A stretch of DNA of 44,685 nt from an uncultured Armatimonadota bacterium (GTDB taxonomy: Bacteria; Armatimonadota; Armatimonadia; Armatimonadales; Armatimonadaceae): the NCBI GenBank assembly GCA_903910385.1, contig CAIVZM010000006.1:1-44685 (forward strand). The letters are read 5' to 3'. A program made the translations under genes and the position numbers. Each line of letters opens with the position of its first letter. Within the stretch, counting starts at the first letter, position 1. Shown one piece after another: positions 18,029 to 26,900 of the stretch. Below the pieces are notes generated by a model, which saw only the letters and a program-made list of their open reading frames with translations, was not told the origin of the DNA and made no database searches.

Positions 18029-18487
18029 CTACTCCCGTTCACGCCAGAGAAAACTTCCGGCGAACGAAAGGCAGGCGACCATCAGGATCAAGGAACTCAT
18101 TGCAGTGGGGTGAATCCAGTGAGGATAGGTGGCGCCGGGAATGCCGAGCGCTGTCGTAACGATCAAAATCGCCCAGAACGAATCACGCCATGCCAGAAGG
18201 CGATTATGCTCAATTCTCTCATCGTTCAGAGCGCCCATCAATTGCTTCCGATCCGCTTCATTGCGTCGGTACAAACGTAATATCCAGAGGCTCAATTTGA
18301 CCATCGCCCCACCAAACAGGACAAGAACTGCCATCGCCATCATCCTGCGCGTCCCGGCGCTCATTTCTGGCAAAGAATAGAACGCGATCTGACTGCCGCA
18401 GAGCGCTACCACTCCCGGCAGATACCACAGCAACAGGCGCCGCCGCCCACGCTCGAACTGTTGCACTTCTTCCATCGGTACCGCCAT
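18029..18487 (-). CDS. Small integral membrane protein, partner of the XRE regulator
   Basis: A 152-residue protein with about four transmembrane helices: LLLWYLPGVVALCGSQIAFY (about 18-37), MMAMAVLVLFGGAMVKLSLWIL (about 49-70), FWAILIVTTALGIPGATY (about 104-121) and SLILMVACLSFAGSFL (about 131-146), with a basic loop between the second and third. The start at 18487 is supported by GAGGA. Such two-gene operons of a membrane protein and an XRE repressor are widespread; most have no assigned role. No enzyme motif was seen. Confidence 0.75.
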   Translation of the reverse strand: MAVPMEEVQQFERGRRRLLLWYLPGVVALCGSQIAFYSLPEMSAGTRRMMAMAVLVLFGGAMVKLSLWILRLYRRNEADRKQLMGALNDERIEHNRLLAWRDSFWAILIVTTALGIPGATYPHWIHPTAMSSLILMVACLSFAGSFLWRERE

Positions 18488-18513
18488 CAGCGTTTCCTCA
18501 TGACAATTGAATA

Positions 18514-18529
18514 GTAACCTTAAGGTTAC
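18514..18529. promoter_or_regulatory. Operator palindrome 1
   Basis: GTAACCTTAAGGTTAC is a perfect 16-bp palindrome located at and just after the predicted start point of the XRE/membrane operon. Its centre is 25 bp from that of the second site. Confidence 0.7.
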
Positions 18530-18535
18530 ATAGCA

Positions 18536-18564
18536 AGTGTAACCTCAAGGTTACTCATTGTCAA
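18536..18564 (-). promoter_or_regulatory. Promoter of the membrane protein/XRE operon
   Basis: On the minus strand TTGACA (18564-18559) and TACACT (18541-18536) are exactly 17 bases apart. The spacer contains operator 2, which also touches the -10 element, so a bound repressor would block RNA polymerase. Confidence 0.65.
18539..18554. promoter_or_regulatory. Operator palindrome 2
   Basis: GTAACCTCAAGGTTAC differs from the perfect palindrome of operator 1 by one central base and lies in the spacer between the -35 and -10 elements. Confidence 0.7.
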
Positions 18565-18582
18565 GGGGAGTAGCGCCGTTTT

Positions 18583-19344
18583 TTAAGCATCCGGCTTCCA
18601 GCGGCGAAGCACGGTGTGAATCCGCCCGAAAAGTCCCAGAAGAATGCCCAGTTCCTGCCGGTTCGGCGAGGCGCGGCGCAGGAGGCTCTTGATAATGTCC
18701 GGCGTCGGCGCAGGCGACCCGGATCGGATAAATCCGCTTTCGCTCATGACCCCGTCCAGAAGGCGATCCAGTTGGAAAAAGTCGTTCCAGGTAGGGCTTT
18801 CTCGCGCTTCCTCCACACCGGGAGCGGTGAGCGGCGCGGATTCGGGCAGGGCTTTGGTGATTTCGTACAGGGTCAGTAGCGCCGACTGCGCCAGATTGAA
18901 AGAATCGTACTCCACAGCGGAGGGAATCCGGATGATCCAGCGGCATAGATCCAGATGCTCCTGCCGCAGACCGCAATCTTCGGGTCCGAAGACCAGCCCG
19001 GTCTTTCGCCGGGGAACCTGCGGTAGTTGTGTCGTCCAGTCGGTCAGCGTCCCGAACTGTGCCGGGTTTCTTCCGCGTCGTAGCGAAAGCCCGACCACCT
19101 CTTCCATGTCCGCAATCGCTTCCGTGAACGTCGCATGAAACTGCATCGTTTCCAGAATCGGGCGGGCGGAAAGCGCCGTCGCGTTCGCTCGTTCCGGGTC
19201 GTACTGCGTCGGAGCCACCAGATGCAAATGTCGAAACCCCAGATTCTGCATCGCCCGCGCCGTCGCCCCTATATTGAGGCTATAAGCAGGTTCCACCAGA
19301 ATGATATGAAAGTCGTTCAATCGGTCATCGTTCATTGGTATCAT
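18583..19344 (-). CDS. SpoU/TrmH-family RNA 2'-O-methyltransferase, TrmJ-like
   Basis: A 253-residue SPOUT enzyme. FHIILVEPAYSLNIGATARAMQNLGF (about 11-36) is the first SpoU motif, with the N-I-G-A-x-A-R-A catalytic Arg region. LVFGPEDCGLRQEHLDLC near 117 is motif 2, and IPSAVEYDSFNLAQSALLTLYE near 140 is motif 3, which forms the trefoil knot for S-adenosylmethionine. This arrangement fits TrmJ, which methylates position 32 of tRNA. It appears as a single gene. Starts at 19344 and 19335 are both possible. Confidence 0.85.
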   Translation of the reverse strand: MIPMNDDRLNDFHIILVEPAYSLNIGATARAMQNLGFRHLHLVAPTQYDPERANATALSARPILETMQFHATFTEAIADMEEVVGLSLRRGRNPAQFGTLTDWTTQLPQVPRRKTGLVFGPEDCGLRQEHLDLCRWIIRIPSAVEYDSFNLAQSALLTLYEITKALPESAPLTAPGVEEARESPTWNDFFQLDRLLDGVMSESGFIRSGSPAPTPDIIKSLLRRASPNRQELGILLGLFGRIHTVLRRWKPDA

Positions 19345-19444
19345 CGCCCCGGTTCCAGAGAATCCTCATCATCTCCGGAGATTATAAGGCGAACGACAAC
19401 CCAATGCCTGATTACCCTTCGATTGTAGCGAATCTTACGCAGGG

Positions 19445-19870
19445 TTAAGTCGTATCGTCAGGCGGGTGTAATCCAGCGGGGATCAATAATTTTCGTAGAT
19501 TGACGGCTTCCTGACGGTTCATCTGCAACCGTTCGATAGTGGCTCGTCCGGTGAGGGTGATTCCAATAATATTCAGTTCGTCTTCGCTCCACATAAAATG
19601 ATCATGCCACTTTTGGTTGCGAGGGTGAAAAAGAGGGGTCATCAGGAGAGTCGCTGGGTCAAGCGCCTGTATAGCGACCGCCTTATGAGAATTACAGTTA
19701 CCACACGACCATGCCAGATTGGAAAGAGAATCCGTTCCACCTAATTTTTTAGGGTGTATGTGTTCGACGGTAAAACGGCTCAGAGAAAAATCACTGCGAG
19801 ATCGACAGTACTCGCACAGATGTCTGGCCCGCTCCGCGATTTTACGTATCGTTTGTTCGCTAATCGCCAT
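19445..19870 (-). CDS. HNH endonuclease
   Basis: A 141-residue protein with a canonical HNH module. CEYC (about residues 19-22) and CGNC (about 56-59) form the structural zinc site. TVEHIHPKKLGGTDSLSNLAWSC carries the EHI-H and N residues of the beta-beta-alpha metal nuclease. The C-terminal part (GITLTGRATIERLQMNRQEAVNLR) matches a common extension of phage- and plasmid-type HNH proteins. It lies 11 bases downstream of a small helical protein on the same strand, probably in one operon. It may be a restriction, homing or defence nuclease; the target is unknown. Confidence 0.88.
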   Translation of the reverse strand: MAISEQTIRKIAERARHLCEYCRSRSDFSLSRFTVEHIHPKKLGGTDSLSNLAWSCGNCNSHKAVAIQALDPATLLMTPLFHPRNQKWHDHFMWSEDELNIIGITLTGRATIERLQMNRQEAVNLRKLLIPAGLHPPDDTT

Positions 19871-19881
19871 GTCGCCGGGAT

Positions 19882-20286
19882 TCAGGGAATAGTAACGGGC
19901 CCGACGCCGAGGGTTTTCATGATTTCCGGCAGGGTGACGCCGCGCCGTTGGGCGAGAAACGAAAGCGCAGTCATACGCTCTACATTGAGCTGCTCCGCTC
20001 GTTGATTCATGCGGATAAACTCCTGCCGTTCGTTGTCGGTCAACTCTTCCGCTTCAAGGAGGTCACGCAGATTGCGGTAGCGTTCGACAAAGGCCAGAGG
20101 TAATCCAGCGTTGATTTGAAGCAATAACTCGCTGTCGCTGGCATCCTCGCCAGGTGAACGCCGCGCTGTCGCCCACTGATTTTCCAGAAGGCGCGCCGCT
20201 ACCGCCTCTTTTGAAACGCCTTCCCGCGCCGCCTCTTCCTGCAACCACTCCTCCGCCTCAGGCCGCACCAGAACCGTCAATGCCAT
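19882..20286 (-). CDS. Small helical protein, antitoxin-like N-terminus, paralogue of the gene at 21532
   Basis: A 134-residue acidic helical protein of unknown function. The N-terminus (LTVLVRPEAEEWLQEEAAREGVSKEAVAARLLE) resembles ribbon-helix-helix antitoxins. The C-terminal 50 residues (ERQEFIRMNQRAEQLNVERM, then RRGVTLPEIMKTLGVGPV) closely match the C-terminus of the 107-residue protein at 21532-21855, so the two are paralogues with different N-termini. Located directly before the HNH gene, it may regulate or recruit the nuclease. No database family was recognised. Confidence 0.7.
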   Translation of the reverse strand: MALTVLVRPEAEEWLQEEAAREGVSKEAVAARLLENQWATARRSPGEDASDSELLLQINAGLPLAFVERYRNLRDLLEAEELTDNERQEFIRMNQRAEQLNVERMTALSFLAQRRGVTLPEIMKTLGVGPVTIP

Positions 20287-20399
20287 ACAACGCCTCCGCG
20301 CTATTGTACCCTACGTCTCCCTGATGAACCTTAGCGAGGTTTCTTGCTCTCCTACGATTCGGCGCTTGCCTTCTCATGTCGAGAAAGCAAGACATCAAA

Positions 20400-20603
20400 T
20401 TAGCGCATGGGTATTCCGCGTAACCGCAGTAACACTTCCTCCACGACAAGCGGGTCATCCGGCAACTGGAATCTGAGCGCATCACCATTACGGGTCGTCT
20501 GGTCGGAACGGGGGCATCGCACGACGAATTCCGCCTCGAAATGGAGGACAGGGCAATCCTCACCGGAAAAGTATTCGATAAAGAAGTCGTCTACATTAGA
20601 CAC
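20400..20603 (-). CDS. Small protein of unknown function (67 residues)
   Basis: The frame from GTG at 20603 gives an acidic protein beginning SNVDDFFIEYFSGEDCP and ending LVVEEVLLRLRGIPMR. Codon choice matches the neighbouring genes, while the overlapping plus-strand frame is Ser/Thr/Arg-rich and looks like a shadow. The start is uncertain: GGAG overlaps the GTG too closely, and the frame stays open upstream. It is transcribed divergently from the DUF4365 gene. No family was recognised. Confidence 0.5.
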   Translation of the reverse strand: MSNVDDFFIEYFSGEDCPVLHFEAEFVVRCPRSDQTTRNGDALRFQLPDDPLVVEEVLLRLRGIPMR

Positions 20604-20634
20604 TCCTGCGTCCGTTGATTCTGCGACTGCATGG

Positions 20635-20640
20635 TATGAT
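20635..20640 (+). promoter_or_regulatory. Extended -10 promoter, apparently giving a leaderless DUF4365 mRNA
   Basis: TGGTATGAT (20632-20640) is an extended -10 element. The ATG of the next gene lies only 8 bases further on, and no ribosome site is present, so the transcript would start at or very near the ATG. Confidence 0.5.
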
Positions 20641-20648
20641 AGCGTTAT

Positions 20649-21212
20649 ATGGCGCGACGCGGACGACCCCGCCAAAATGCCCTGCCGCCCAATCTCTATC
20701 CCCGGCGGACGCGGGAACATATCATTTCTCACCTCAGCGTTCGCGCCGTACAGTGGCTCGCGGCGAAATGCGGTTTCATCGCCGAAGCCCCGGAACACGA
20801 TTACGGTTACGACCTGTATTTATACACATTCGATGCCGAAGGGCGTCCTGAATTCGGCACGGTAGCGATACAGCTAAAAGCGACGGATAATCTGCAACCA
20901 TACCGCCTTGCCGATAATTCTGGGATGGCCTTCCCGGTCGAGCAAAGGCATTTGCAGTATTGGAAGGACAATTTTCTGCCTGTCATCTTCATTCTTTACG
21001 ATGCGGCGAATCAGGCAGGGTACTGGCTTTACGTCCAACGCTATCTACACGAGATTGATTTCGTCGCCGACCCGAATCAGGCGTTCGTAACGCTCCGTGT
21101 TCCCTTAAAGAACGTTCTGAATGAAGCGGCGATACAAGAATTTCGACGGTATAAAGAGTTGGTGAGAGGGCGTATGGCGGAGGTTGTACATCATGGCGAA
21201 AACGGACGTTAG
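20649..21212 (+). CDS. DUF4365-domain protein, nuclease-like fold
   Basis: A 187-residue protein. HIISHLSVRAVQWLAAKCGFIAEAP and DYGYDLYLYTFD, followed by VAIQLKAT, fit DUF4365, a domain related to PD-(D/E)XK nucleases. Asp55 and Gln75-x-Lys77 occupy the positions of the D...(E/Q)xK active site. Q rather than E is accepted in several families (for example Mrr-like). The remainder (MAFPVEQRHLQYWKDNFLPVIFILYD) matches the domain end. The next gene starts within its 3' end, so the two are coupled. DUF4365 genes are frequent in defence and mobile regions. The activity here is inferred. Confidence 0.75.
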   Translation: MARRGRPRQNALPPNLYPRRTREHIISHLSVRAVQWLAAKCGFIAEAPEHDYGYDLYLYTFDAEGRPEFGTVAIQLKATDNLQPYRLADNSGMAFPVEQRHLQYWKDNFLPVIFILYDAANQAGYWLYVQRYLHEIDFVADPNQAFVTLRVPLKNVLNEAAIQEFRRYKELVRGRMAEVVHHGENGR

Positions 21213-21498
21213 TTACGCACAGTTTGAGGAAACCCTGCACTTCTTAGGCTTTACTGAGAAAGGCAGTGCCGATGGGGTTATCGTTTTTCGTCACCCCGAA
21301 ACCGACTTACTGGTTGCCGCGCCCGTTGGCGCGGCGGAAGATATTGTCCCGGGTATGTACTATGAAGTGGCGCAACGCACCATCGAACTACGCGGCATCG
21401 CCACCAGACGCCAATTTGAACAGGCATTGTCACAGGCAGGCAAACCCTCCCGGCGCGTTACCAAACGCCCCCACCCCGTCCTATCCGCAACGCCCTAA
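21193..21498 (+). CDS. Small protein coupled to the DUF4365 gene, weakly HicA-like
   Basis: A 101-residue protein starting at ATG 21193, with GGAGG at 21179-21183, overlapping the end of the DUF4365 gene by 20 bases. The part YAQFEETLHFLGFTEKGSAD followed by VFRHPETDLLVAAP recalls the HicA/YcfA double-stranded RNA-binding fold (LGF, then RHP), but the match is weak and the usual catalytic His context is not clear. The basic C-terminus (KPSRRVTKRPHP) could bind nucleic acid. The function is unknown. Confidence 0.6.
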   Translation: MAKTDVSYAQFEETLHFLGFTEKGSADGVIVFRHPETDLLVAAPVGAAEDIVPGMYYEVAQRTIELRGIATRRQFEQALSQAGKPSRRVTKRPHPVLSATP

Positions 21499-21531
21499 AC
21501 CCGTCGCCGCCGTTCCGCACGGATTGCTTTT

Positions 21532-21855
21532 TTAGACCGCTTGCACCGGGCCGACGCTTAACTGTTTCATGATTTCGTCGAGGCAGAGGCCGCGCCGCTT
21601 CCCAAGAACAGAAAGAGCTTCCAATCGCGCCACGTTCAGCCGTTCTCCTTGCGTCGTCATGCGAATAAATTCCCGGCGTTCTTTTTCGGTCAATTCCTCA
21701 TCCTCGAGGCGTTGATGCAAAACCCGATAACGCGCCTTAAAATCATCCTGCAATTCGATGTGGATTCGCCGTATCAATTCCGTGACGTCCATTGTCTCCA
21801 CCACCCACCGCACCGCCATTTCTTCTTTGATTCGGTCTAATGTAATAGGTTCCAT
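21532..21855 (-). CDS. Small helical protein, paralogue of the gene at 19882
   Basis: A 107-residue acidic helical protein. Residues 55-107 (KERREFIRMTTQGERLNVAR, then KRRGLCLDEIMKQLSVGPV) repeat the C-terminal motif of the protein at 19882-20286. The N-terminus (LDRIKEEMAVRWVVETMDVTELIRRI) differs from that paralogue. It is transcribed away from the TcmP operon. No function is known. Two copies flanking nuclease genes suggest a family that travels with mobile or defence genes. Confidence 0.65.
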   Translation of the reverse strand: MEPITLDRIKEEMAVRWVVETMDVTELIRRIHIELQDDFKARYRVLHQRLEDEELTEKERREFIRMTTQGERLNVARLEALSVLGKRRGLCLDEIMKQLSVGPVQAV

Positions 21856-21922
21856 TTGCTATTCCATTTTACCCGATCATGCCACCATCAATGTTTATGA
21901 GACGAAAAATAATCGTGACGGC

Positions 21923-21953
21923 TTGACTGAATCAGCGGCTTTTATGGTATAGT
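21923..21953 (+). promoter_or_regulatory. Promoter of the TcmP operon
   Basis: TTGACT (21923-21928) and an extended -10 TGGTATAGT (21945-21953) lie upstream of the TcmP gene. The 19-base spacing is long, but the TG extension compensates in many promoters. The leader is about 27 bases and includes TTGAGG as the ribosome site. Confidence 0.5.
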
Positions 21954-21986
21954 AATACAAATGTTTGCTTTCTTGAGGTTAAAGCA

Positions 21987-23102
21987 ATGCCACGTAAAAA
22001 ACAACCAAAGGTTTGGAGTGCCGAGCAGCATACACTGGCAAAAATTGCTATGTTAAGCGACTATCTGCAACGATGGTTTCAGATTTTTGGTATTGCCTCA
22101 AAAGGCGAGAACTTGGTTTATATAGATGGCTTTGCTGGCCCCGGAGAGTATACGAATAGCCCGCATGGGTCACCATTGAAGGCGGTGATTGCCGCAAAAA
22201 CAGCACGTGCGGATAGCCGAACTAGTTGGAATGCTGGCGTTATTCATTGTGTGTTCATCGAAGCGGATGAGGAACGATTCGAACATCTTAGTGAGCGGAT
22301 GAAGCCCTTTTCAGGAACACCTGAAGTACAAATTCATTTGGTTCATGATCAGTTCGCCAATGGGATGATACGTCTAAAAGACCAAATGCCTGACCTGTTT
22401 CAGCAAACTTGCCCTAAGTTTTTTTTCATTGATCCGTTTGGTGCAAAGGGCGTCCCGTTCGCAACAGTTTCGGATATTTTGAGTAACCGCTTCACCGAGG
22501 TATTAATCAATTTAGATGCGGACGGAATAGCAAGAATTCTTCGGGCGAATACATCAGCGGTTTATGAGCGCCTCCTAACGGAGATTTTCGGGGATGATTC
22601 GTGGCGCAAAATCAGCCGCTCTTCGTCCTTTTCTCAGCAGTGTCGTGAAGTGTTAAATTTGTATAAAGGCAATTTACGCAAACACGCTCAATATATTTTT
22701 TCATTTGAGATGAAAACCTCCGAGAGTGCCCTCAATTATTTTCTTGTTTTCGCCAGTCAACACCCACGTGGTTTGGAAAAGATGAAGGAAGCCATGAAAA
22801 AAATTGACCAAGACGGTTCTTACCGCTTCTCCGATACAAGTGTCGGACAAACAATTATGTTTCGTGGCGATGATTCAAACTTATTCTCGAAGGCTATGAA
22901 AATGCATTTCGCGGGTAGGAAAGTTTCTTTTGAGGAGTTGCGAGATTTCGCGTTAAACGAAACGCCGTTCCTTAACCCCAAACAGATGCTTAAACAGTTA
23001 GAAGCTGACGGGTTTATCACCGTCGAATCTTCTGACCAACGACGGAAAGGGACATTCAACGAGGCCAAAATAAGGTCTATCGAATTTCGCCCAGAGACTT
23101 AA
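21987..23102 (+). CDS. tcmP: Three-Cys-motif partner protein TcmP
   Basis: A 371-residue protein matching the TcmP family, which is found next to a three-Cys-motif protein. Recognisable parts are [11 protein letters not shown] (45-55), a methyltransferase-like Gly-rich loop; [15 protein letters not shown] (about 87-101); [13 protein letters not shown] (145-157), comparable to a (D/N)PP(F/Y)-like acceptor motif; and a helical C-terminal domain. The family looks like a Rossmann methyltransferase, but its activity is not established. The partner gene begins two bases after the stop. Both genes are visibly more AT-rich than their neighbours, which suggests recent transfer. Confidence 0.85.
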   Translation: MPRKKQPKVWSAEQHTLAKIAMLSDYLQRWFQIFGIASKGENLVYIDGFAGPGEYTNSPHGSPLKAVIAAKTARADSRTSWNAGVIHCVFIEADEERFEHLSERMKPFSGTPEVQIHLVHDQFANGMIRLKDQMPDLFQQTCPKFFFIDPFGAKGVPFATVSDILSNRFTEVLINLDADGIARILRANTSAVYERLLTEIFGDDSWRKISRSSSFSQQCREVLNLYKGNLRKHAQYIFSFEMKTSESALNYFLVFASQHPRGLEKMKEAMKKIDQDGSYRFSDTSVGQTIMFRGDDSNLFSKAMKMHFAGRKVSFEELRDFALNETPFLNPKQMLKQLEADGFITVESSDQRRKGTFNEAKIRSIEFRPET

Positions 23103-23104
23103 TT

Positions 23105-23857
23105 ATGGCGACTAACTCACATATCGAATGGACTGAGATGACATGGAATCCGGTAACAGGTTGCACTAAAGTATCTCAGGGATGTAAAAACTGCTACGCA
23201 GAGCGTATGGCGAAGCGGCTACAAGCAATGGGTATGGATCGATATGCCAACGGGTTCAATGTCACTATGCATGAAGACCTGCTTGATTTGCCCTTTCAAT
23301 GGAAAAAGCCGCGACTGGTTTTTGTAAACTCTATGAGCGACTTGTTTCATCCACAGGTTCCTATTGAATTTATTGAGCGCGTATTCGATACGATGCGTCA
23401 GTGTCCGCAACACACGTTTCAAGTCCTAACGAAACGGAGTGAAAGGCTTCGAGAATTAGCGCCTCAATTACATTGGGCTAAAAATATTTGGATGGGAGTT
23501 TCGGTTGAAAACTCAGACGTGGTTCACCGTGTCTATGACCTACAATCCGTGAATGCAACCGTCCGCTTCTTATCGGTTGAACCTTTTATTGGTCCTATAG
23601 ACAGCTTGCCTCTTGAAGGAATTCACTGGGTAATTGTTGGAGGAGAATCAGGCCCAAAATCCCGCCCAATGCAAAAGGAATGGGTAGAATCCATTCATCA
23701 GCAGTGCCGCGACAATGATGTAGCCTTCTTCTTTAAACAGTGGGGAGGCGTGCGAAAAGACTTGACCGGGCGAGAATTAAACGGGCAGGTATACAATGAT
23801 ATGCCTCCTCGTACTAATATCCACCTTCAGCCAAAAATCTCACTTACAGTCGTATGA
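23105..23857 (+). CDS. Phage Gp37/Gp68 family (DUF5131) three-Cys-motif protein
   Basis: A 250-residue protein. [20 protein letters not shown] followed by [15 protein letters not shown] carries Cys20, Cys27 and Cys30 (C-x6-C-x2-C), suggestive of an iron-sulfur cluster in a radical-SAM-like barrel. [44 protein letters not shown] and [14 protein letters not shown] are family signatures. The family is common in phages and mobile elements. It is translationally coupled to TcmP (two-base gap, no separate ribosome site). The substrate is unknown; a nucleic-acid or nucleotide modification by the pair is an inference. Confidence 0.85.
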   Translation: MATNSHIEWTEMTWNPVTGCTKVSQGCKNCYAERMAKRLQAMGMDRYANGFNVTMHEDLLDLPFQWKKPRLVFVNSMSDLFHPQVPIEFIERVFDTMRQCPQHTFQVLTKRSERLRELAPQLHWAKNIWMGVSVENSDVVHRVYDLQSVNATVRFLSVEPFIGPIDSLPLEGIHWVIVGGESGPKSRPMQKEWVESIHQQCRDNDVAFFFKQWGGVRKDLTGRELNGQVYNDMPPRTNIHLQPKISLTVV

Positions 23858-23873
23858 GTTTTTATGAAGACAG

Positions 23874-23909
23874 AAAAAGCGGAGAGGGCATTAACCCACT
23901 CCGCTTTTT
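23874..23909. terminator. Bidirectional intrinsic terminator between the three-Cys operon and nrdJ
   Basis: AAAAAGCGGAG (23874-23884) pairs perfectly with CTCCGCTTTTT (23899-23909), with inner GGG/CCC pairing. T runs lie on both sides, so it ends both the plus-strand operon and the minus-strand nrdJ transcript. Confidence 0.85.
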
Positions 23910-23919
23910 CTTGTTTTAT

Positions 23920-26900
23920 CTACGAGCAGCCGATGCTGGTGCCGCAGTTGGCGCAGCGGTAGCAGGCGCCGTTGCGGGTGGTGATACTGCCGCAGTCGGG
24001 GCAGGGGGGGGCGTCCGCCTGAGTGACGAAGACCTGACGCTCGGCGGCTAAGGCGCGGCTCTCGCCCGTTGCGGCAGGAACTCCGGCAGGGCCTGCCTGA
24101 CCGGGGGTTCCGGGTTCGGGGCGAACCGGAGCGACGGTCAACAGGGGCGCGTTGCCCATGTCGGTGGGGTCGCCGTACTCGTCGGTTTGATCGGCGAGAA
24201 GTCCTACATTGCCGCGTTCGTCCTTGTTCAGGAACTTGAGCGCCATGTACCGGAACAGGTAGTCCATGATCGACTTCGCCATCGGAATCTCCGGGTTACC
24301 GGTGAAGCCGGACGGTTCGAAGCGGGTGTGCATGAACTTGTCCACCAGCGTCTTGAGCGGGACGCCGTACTGCAATGCCAGCGAGATCGAGGTTGCGAAG
24401 GCATCCATCAGACCGGAGACGACCGACCCTTCCTTGCTCATCGTGATGAAGATTTCGCCGGGCTTGCCATCCGGGTACATTCCGATGGTCAGGTAGCCTT
24501 CATGACCGCCGACGCTGAACTTGTGGGTCAGCGACTGCCGTTCATCGGGCAACTTCCGCCGCAGAGGGCGCGTCTCCACCGCCGCCGGGATGGCGACTTC
24601 TCGAACCACTTCGCGAATGATTTCTTTCGGCGCTTCGGTTGGCTTGTCTTCCGCTTTCCCGGTGGAAAGGGGCTGCGTCTTTTTGGAGCCGTCGCGATAG
24701 ATGGCGAGCGCCTTGACGCCGAGTTGCCATGCCTGCAGGTACGCCTGAGCGATCTCGTCCGGAGTGGCTTCATGGGGCATATTGACCGTTTTGGAGATCG
24801 CGCCGCTGAGGAACGGTTGAACGGCGGACATCATCTTGATATGTCCCATGTAATGAATGGAGCGGACGCCGTTTCGGGCGCGGAAGGCGCAGTCGAACAC
24901 GGAGAGATGATCTTCCGAAAGACCGGGAGCGCCTTCGATAGTATCGTTGGCGTCGATATAGTCCAGAATCAGCTTGCGCTCGGAGGCTGAATAGCCCAAT
25001 CGTTCCAGCGCTTCAGGCACGGTTTGATTGACAATTTTGAACATCCCGCCGCCGACCAGCGACTTGTACTTGACAATGGCGATGTCGGGTTCCACTCCGG
25101 TCGTGTCGCAGTCCATCAGGAAGCCAATGGTTCCGGTGGGCGCCAGCACGGAAATCTGCGAGTTACGGTAGCCGTTGACGCCGCCCAGGTCGATAGCGTC
25201 GTTCCAGCAGTTTTTCGCCGTCGCGACCATCGCAACCGGGACCGTTTCGGCGGCATGGATGGTATCGACATGGTCACGGTGCATTTGCATGACCCGGAGC
25301 ATCGGTTGCCGGTTCTTTTCGAATCCGGCGAACGGTCCGACGCGACCCGCCACCTTCGCCGACTGATGGTAGGCGGTCCCGGAAAGGATAGCGGTAATGG
25401 CGGCGGCATAGGCGCGACCTTCATCGCTGTCATAGGCAAGCCCACGCGCCATCAGCAAGGCGCCGAGGTTCGCGTAGCCCAGACCGAGCGGTCGGTAATC
25501 GAACGAGTTGACAGTAATCTTGTCGGTCGGATACGCGGCATTCCCGACCATGATTTCCATTGCGGTGATCGTCACCCTGACTGCGCTCTGGAAGGCCGCA
25601 ATATCGAACTCATAGTCCGGGGTGCGGAACTTCATCAGGTTCAGCGATGCCAGATTACAGGCGGAATCGTCCAGGAAGAAGTATTCGGAGCACGGGTTAC
25701 TGGCATTGATGCGCCCGCTATTGGGGCAGGTATGCCAGCGGTTAGCCGTGGTATCGAACTGCATTCCGGGGTCACCGCACACCCAGGTGGCTTCCGAAAT
25801 CTTCTTCATCAGATCGCGGGCTTTGAAGGTGGCGGACGGTTCCCCGGTCGTCACTTCGTAGGTTGTCCAGTCGGCGTCGGTCTCGACCGCTTTCATGAAA
25901 CCATCCGTGGCGCGGACGGAGTGGTTGGCGTTCTGGAAATAGACCGAGTCATAAGCGCCGTTCGGAACATTGAACGCTCCGGAGTAGCCCGCTTCGATCA
26001 GGGCATGCGCCTTCTTTTCGGCATCCGCCTTACATTCGATGAATTCTTCGATATCCGGGTGGTCGGCGTTCAGAATGACCATTTTGGCGGCGCGACGGGT
26101 CTTTCCGCCGCTCTTGATCGCTCCGGCGAAGGCATCGAATCCGCGCATGAACGATACCGGACCGGAAGCGGTGCCGCCGCCCTTCAGTCCCTCCTGCGAG
26201 GAGCGAAGAATGGAAATGTTCGTTCCAGTGCCGGAACCCCACTTGAATAGCATCCCTTCGGTCTTTGCCAGAGTCAGGATGCTCTCCATGGTGTCGTCCA
26301 CCGCGTTGATGAAACACGCGGAGACCTGCGCCCTCTCGCCGGGGACTCCAAGGTTGAACCAGACCGGGGAGTTGAACGCCATGTACTGGTGCAGGAGCAG
26401 GTACTTGAGTTCGTTGTGGAACGTCGTGGCGTCCTCATCGGTGGCGAAGTAGCCGTCCTTTTTGCCCCATTCGTAGATGGTGTCCGCGACGCGAGAGATC
26501 AGTTGCTTGACGGATTTTTCACGTCCCGGCGTCCCGACTTTCCCCCGGAAATACTTGGAAACGACGACATTGGTCGCCAGCATAGACCAGGCTTTGGGAA
26601 TCTCGCAGTCCTTCTGCTCGAAGACGACCTTGCCTTTTTCGTCCTTGATTGCGGCGGAGCGGTAATCCCATTCGGTGGTGTCCCAGACATCGACGCCTTC
26701 CTTGGTGAAGTAGCGCTCGAATTTCAGGCCATCATCCGCGAAGATGCTGGAGGATGCCCCGCCGCTTCGGGCTTCCGCGATGCGTGCCGGCAGGGGCGGG
26801 GCGGCATAGTTCGCCGGGGAAGTCGGGGCGGCCATCAGGGGCGCGGCGCCGCCGGGTTCCGTGGACGAAGCGGCGCTCAGTCCGTTCAGACCTTCCTCCG

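Noticed and set aside
20407-20865. Plus-strand frame of 152 codons over the small minus-strand gene and DUF4365 start
   Set aside because: Ser/Thr/Arg-rich composition and overlap with two better frames indicate a shadow.
25024-26250. 408-codon plus-strand frame opposite nrdJ
   Set aside because: Fully antisense to nrdJ, whose motifs are intact; the long frame reflects codon bias of nrdJ.
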